Source of the DNA: Desulfonatronum sp.
GTDB taxonomy: Bacteria; Desulfobacterota; Desulfovibrionia; Desulfovibrionales; Desulfonatronaceae
Direction: 5' to 3'
DNA: 8,338 bases
NCBI GenBank assembly: GCA_007127655.1
Contig: SKYX01000199.1
Coordinates: 1 to 8,338 of the forward strand
Below, in pieces: positions 7,039 to 8,338 of this stretch (its first letter is position 1; each line of letters begins with the position of its first letter). Under the pieces are notes generated by a model. The model did no database searches, was not told the origin of the DNA, and saw only the letters and a program-made list of their open reading frames with translations. Both the position numbers and the translations under genes were made by a program.

Positions 7039-7059
7039 CGCCAAGAGCGGGGCTTGGCG
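7039..7059. repeat. 7-bp inverted repeat in the leader of the glycosyltransferase operon
   Basis: CGCCAAG (7039-7045) and CTTGGCG (7053-7059) are perfect inverted copies with a 7-base loop. It sits between the proposed operon promoter and the first ATG. No T-run follows, so it is not an intrinsic terminator. It could be a regulator site or an RNA hairpin in the roughly 140-base leader, or chance in GC-rich DNA. Confidence 0.35.
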
Positions 7060-7120
7060 AGGCTCTGACGTGTGGTCGGGGCGCAGCGTCGCTCCGGACA
7101 CGGTCGGCTTGCAACAAATT

Positions 7121-7149
7121 ATCATAGGATGATGCGGAAAAATGCACAA
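7121..7149 (-). promoter_or_regulatory. Candidate sigma-70 promoter of the glycosyltransferase-gpmI operon
   Basis: On the minus strand, TTGTGC (7149-7144) is followed after exactly 17 bases by TATGAT (7126-7121). The -10 box matches the consensus at five of six positions, the -35 box at three. Transcription would start near 7114, giving a leader of about 140 bases before the ATG at 6972. The -35 box lies over the first codons of the divergent gene at 7142. On the plus strand, TATCAT (7120-7125) could serve as a -10 box for that divergent gene, with GGACA 19-20 bases upstream, so the two promoters would overlap. None of this is tested. Confidence 0.4.
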
Positions 7150-8338
7150 TCTTGAGAGCGCTGATGGTCAACTGCCTGAATGTCTGCCCAAATACCTGCC
7201 CAGAACACTGCCTGACTACTTACGCGGTTTGCGACGGGTGGTGGTGGATCGGGCGGTTCTGGATGCACCGATGACCAAGCGGGTGTTGGGGCGGCTGGAG
7301 CATCTGCCTGTGGAGGTCCGCGATCATGATGAAGGGGGGCCAGGTTCGCTTCGGATCGGGCGGCACGGGACAAGCGCCGGGCGAGATGCGGGCGAGGCCG
7401 AGGCTGGGCAGGGGGTTGTGTATCTGAAGCACTACAAAGGCCGGTTTTTGCGTTCCTGCCCGGGGACGCGGCACTATCACTGCTGCGGGTACCGGATCGT
7501 ACATATCGGCGAGAATTGCCCCTTGTCCTGTTCCTACTGCATCCTCCAGGCCTACTTTCAGGACCGGGTGCTCAAGGTCTGGGCCAATCAGTCGGATTTG
7601 TTCGCCGAACTGGAGTCGGCTTTCAGGGAACGACCCGCCCGGCGCTGGCGGCTGGGCACCGGGGAGTTCACCGACTCCCTGACCCTGGAGCCGCTGACCG
7701 GCTACAGCCGCGATTTGGTCGACTTTCTGGGGGCGTATCCGCAAGCCTGCCTGGAACTGAAATCCAAGGTCGTGGATCTGAGCTGGATGGACCGGGTGAT
7801 CAGGCCGGACCGGGTCCTGCCGGCCTGGTCCATGAACGCGCCGGAGATTCAGGCCGAACAGGAGGGCGGCAGCGCGTCGCTGGAAGAGCGCCTGCGCGCC
7901 GCCCGGACCTGCGCCCAGGCCGGTTTCCGCGTCTGCCTGCACTTCGATCCGGTAATCCCCTTTCCCGGTTGGGAGCACGGTTACGCACGAACCGTGGAGA
8001 TGATCGCGGACCATCTCCGACCCGAAGACGTGGCCTACATCAGCCTGGGATCGCTGCGCTTCATGCCGGAACTCAAGCAGCGCATTGAGGCAAATCACCC
8101 CCAGGCCCGCTACATCTACGCCGAATTCATCACCGGCCTGGACGGCAAACAACGCCTGCTCCGCCCCCTGCGGGTCCGCCAACTGCGCCATGTGGCCGAG
8201 GCGCTGCGCCGTGCCGGATTCCAGGGCCTGTATCTGTGCATGGAGTCCGACGAGGTCTGGAACGCGGTGTTCGGAACCGCGCCGAAGGAATTGGGCGGGT
8301 TGGGTCGGTATCTGATGCAACGGGCGTTCGGGGAGTGA
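7142..8338 (+). CDS. Spore photoproduct lyase-like radical SAM protein
   Basis: A complete 398-residue radical SAM protein ending at the last base of the window. The CX3CX2C cluster motif is C126, C130 and C133 (ENCPLSCSYC), binding the [4Fe-4S] cluster that cleaves S-adenosylmethionine. The preceding CPGTRHYHCCGYRIVHIG block and the following ILQAYF are hallmarks of the spore photoproduct lyase (SplB) family, as are LEPLTGYSRDLV, SMNAP and CLHFDPVIPFPGW. In Bacillus SplB a cysteine (C141) after the cluster donates hydrogen during repair of the thymine dimer. By eye the equivalent position here lies in GTGEFTD (172-178), probably E175, with no cysteine. True spore-DNA repair is therefore unlikely, and the role is unknown. 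The first 30 residues and the Gly/Glu-rich segment 62-90 look like lineage-specific additions. AGGA lies 12 bases before the ATG, a somewhat long spacing. It is divergent from the glycosyltransferase operon. Confidence 0.88.
   Translation: MHNLESADGQLPECLPKYLPRTLPDYLRGLRRVVVDRAVLDAPMTKRVLGRLEHLPVEVRDHDEGGPGSLRIGRHGTSAGRDAGEAEAGQGVVYLKHYKGRFLRSCPGTRHYHCCGYRIVHIGENCPLSCSYCILQAYFQDRVLKVWANQSDLFAELESAFRERPARRWRLGTGEFTDSLTLEPLTGYSRDLVDFLGAYPQACLELKSKVVDLSWMDRVIRPDRVLPAWSMNAPEIQAEQEGGSASLEERLRAARTCAQAGFRVCLHFDPVIPFPGWEHGYARTVEMIADHLRPEDVAYISLGSLRFMPELKQRIEANHPQARYIYAEFITGLDGKQRLLRPLRVRQLRHVAEALRRAGFQGLYLCMESDEVWNAVFGTAPKELGGLGRYLMQRAFGE

Noticed and set aside
6973..7149. 59-codon N-terminal extension of the GT4 gene
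   Set aside because: Family similarity starts at the ATG at 6972, the extension has no domain features, and the proposed promoter lies inside it.

Overview
The window is a GC-rich bacterial chromosome segment with six protein genes, and it reads as core or envelope-type DNA rather than a mobile island. The gene content (a CHASE2 adenylate cyclase, a WaaE/KdtX-like lipopolysaccharide-core glycosyltransferase, a long-type cofactor-independent phosphoglycerate mutase and a spore-photolyase-like radical SAM protein in a probable non-sporeformer) fits a Gram-negative deltaproteobacterium, perhaps of the Desulfovibrionales. That assignment is an impression from protein character, not a database result. 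I saw no tRNA, rRNA, CRISPR array, transposase, integrase or phage gene.

Layout. Bases 1-180 hold a tight hairpin (12-32) and what looks like a diverged copy of a dispersed repeat (77-158). At 181-2388 (+) lies a membrane-anchored sensor cyclase: N-terminal membrane segment, CHASE2 domain outside, three membrane segments, then an intact class III cyclase domain. The cyclase and the following minus-strand operon converge on 2389-2610. That stretch has no convincing gene. It carries a nested imperfect inverted repeat (2429-2597) with a perfect 13-bp palindrome inside it and a small hairpin plus T-run that could end the cyclase transcript.

The minus-strand operon is transcribed from about 7114 down to 2611: a GT4 glycosyltransferase, a GT2 WaaE-like glycosyltransferase, a NodB-type polysaccharide deacetylase and gpmI. 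The first three overlap (4 bp ATGA, then 26 bp) and are surely co-translated. They look like a small envelope-glycan (LPS core or related) assembly and trimming unit. gpmI follows after 123 bp with its own good ribosome binding site. A promoter-like pair of hexamers (7121-7149) reads into the operon and overlaps the start codon of the divergent gene.

The last gene, 7142-8338 (+), is a complete radical SAM protein of the spore photoproduct lyase family. It ends exactly at the window edge and appears to lack the cysteine that serves as hydrogen donor in true spore photoproduct lyases.

The items most worth following up are the repeat family in the two non-coding stretches, the 55-codon open frame that continues in phase after the gpmI stop codon, and the SPL-like protein without the donor cysteine. 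I found no clear new defence or mobile system.
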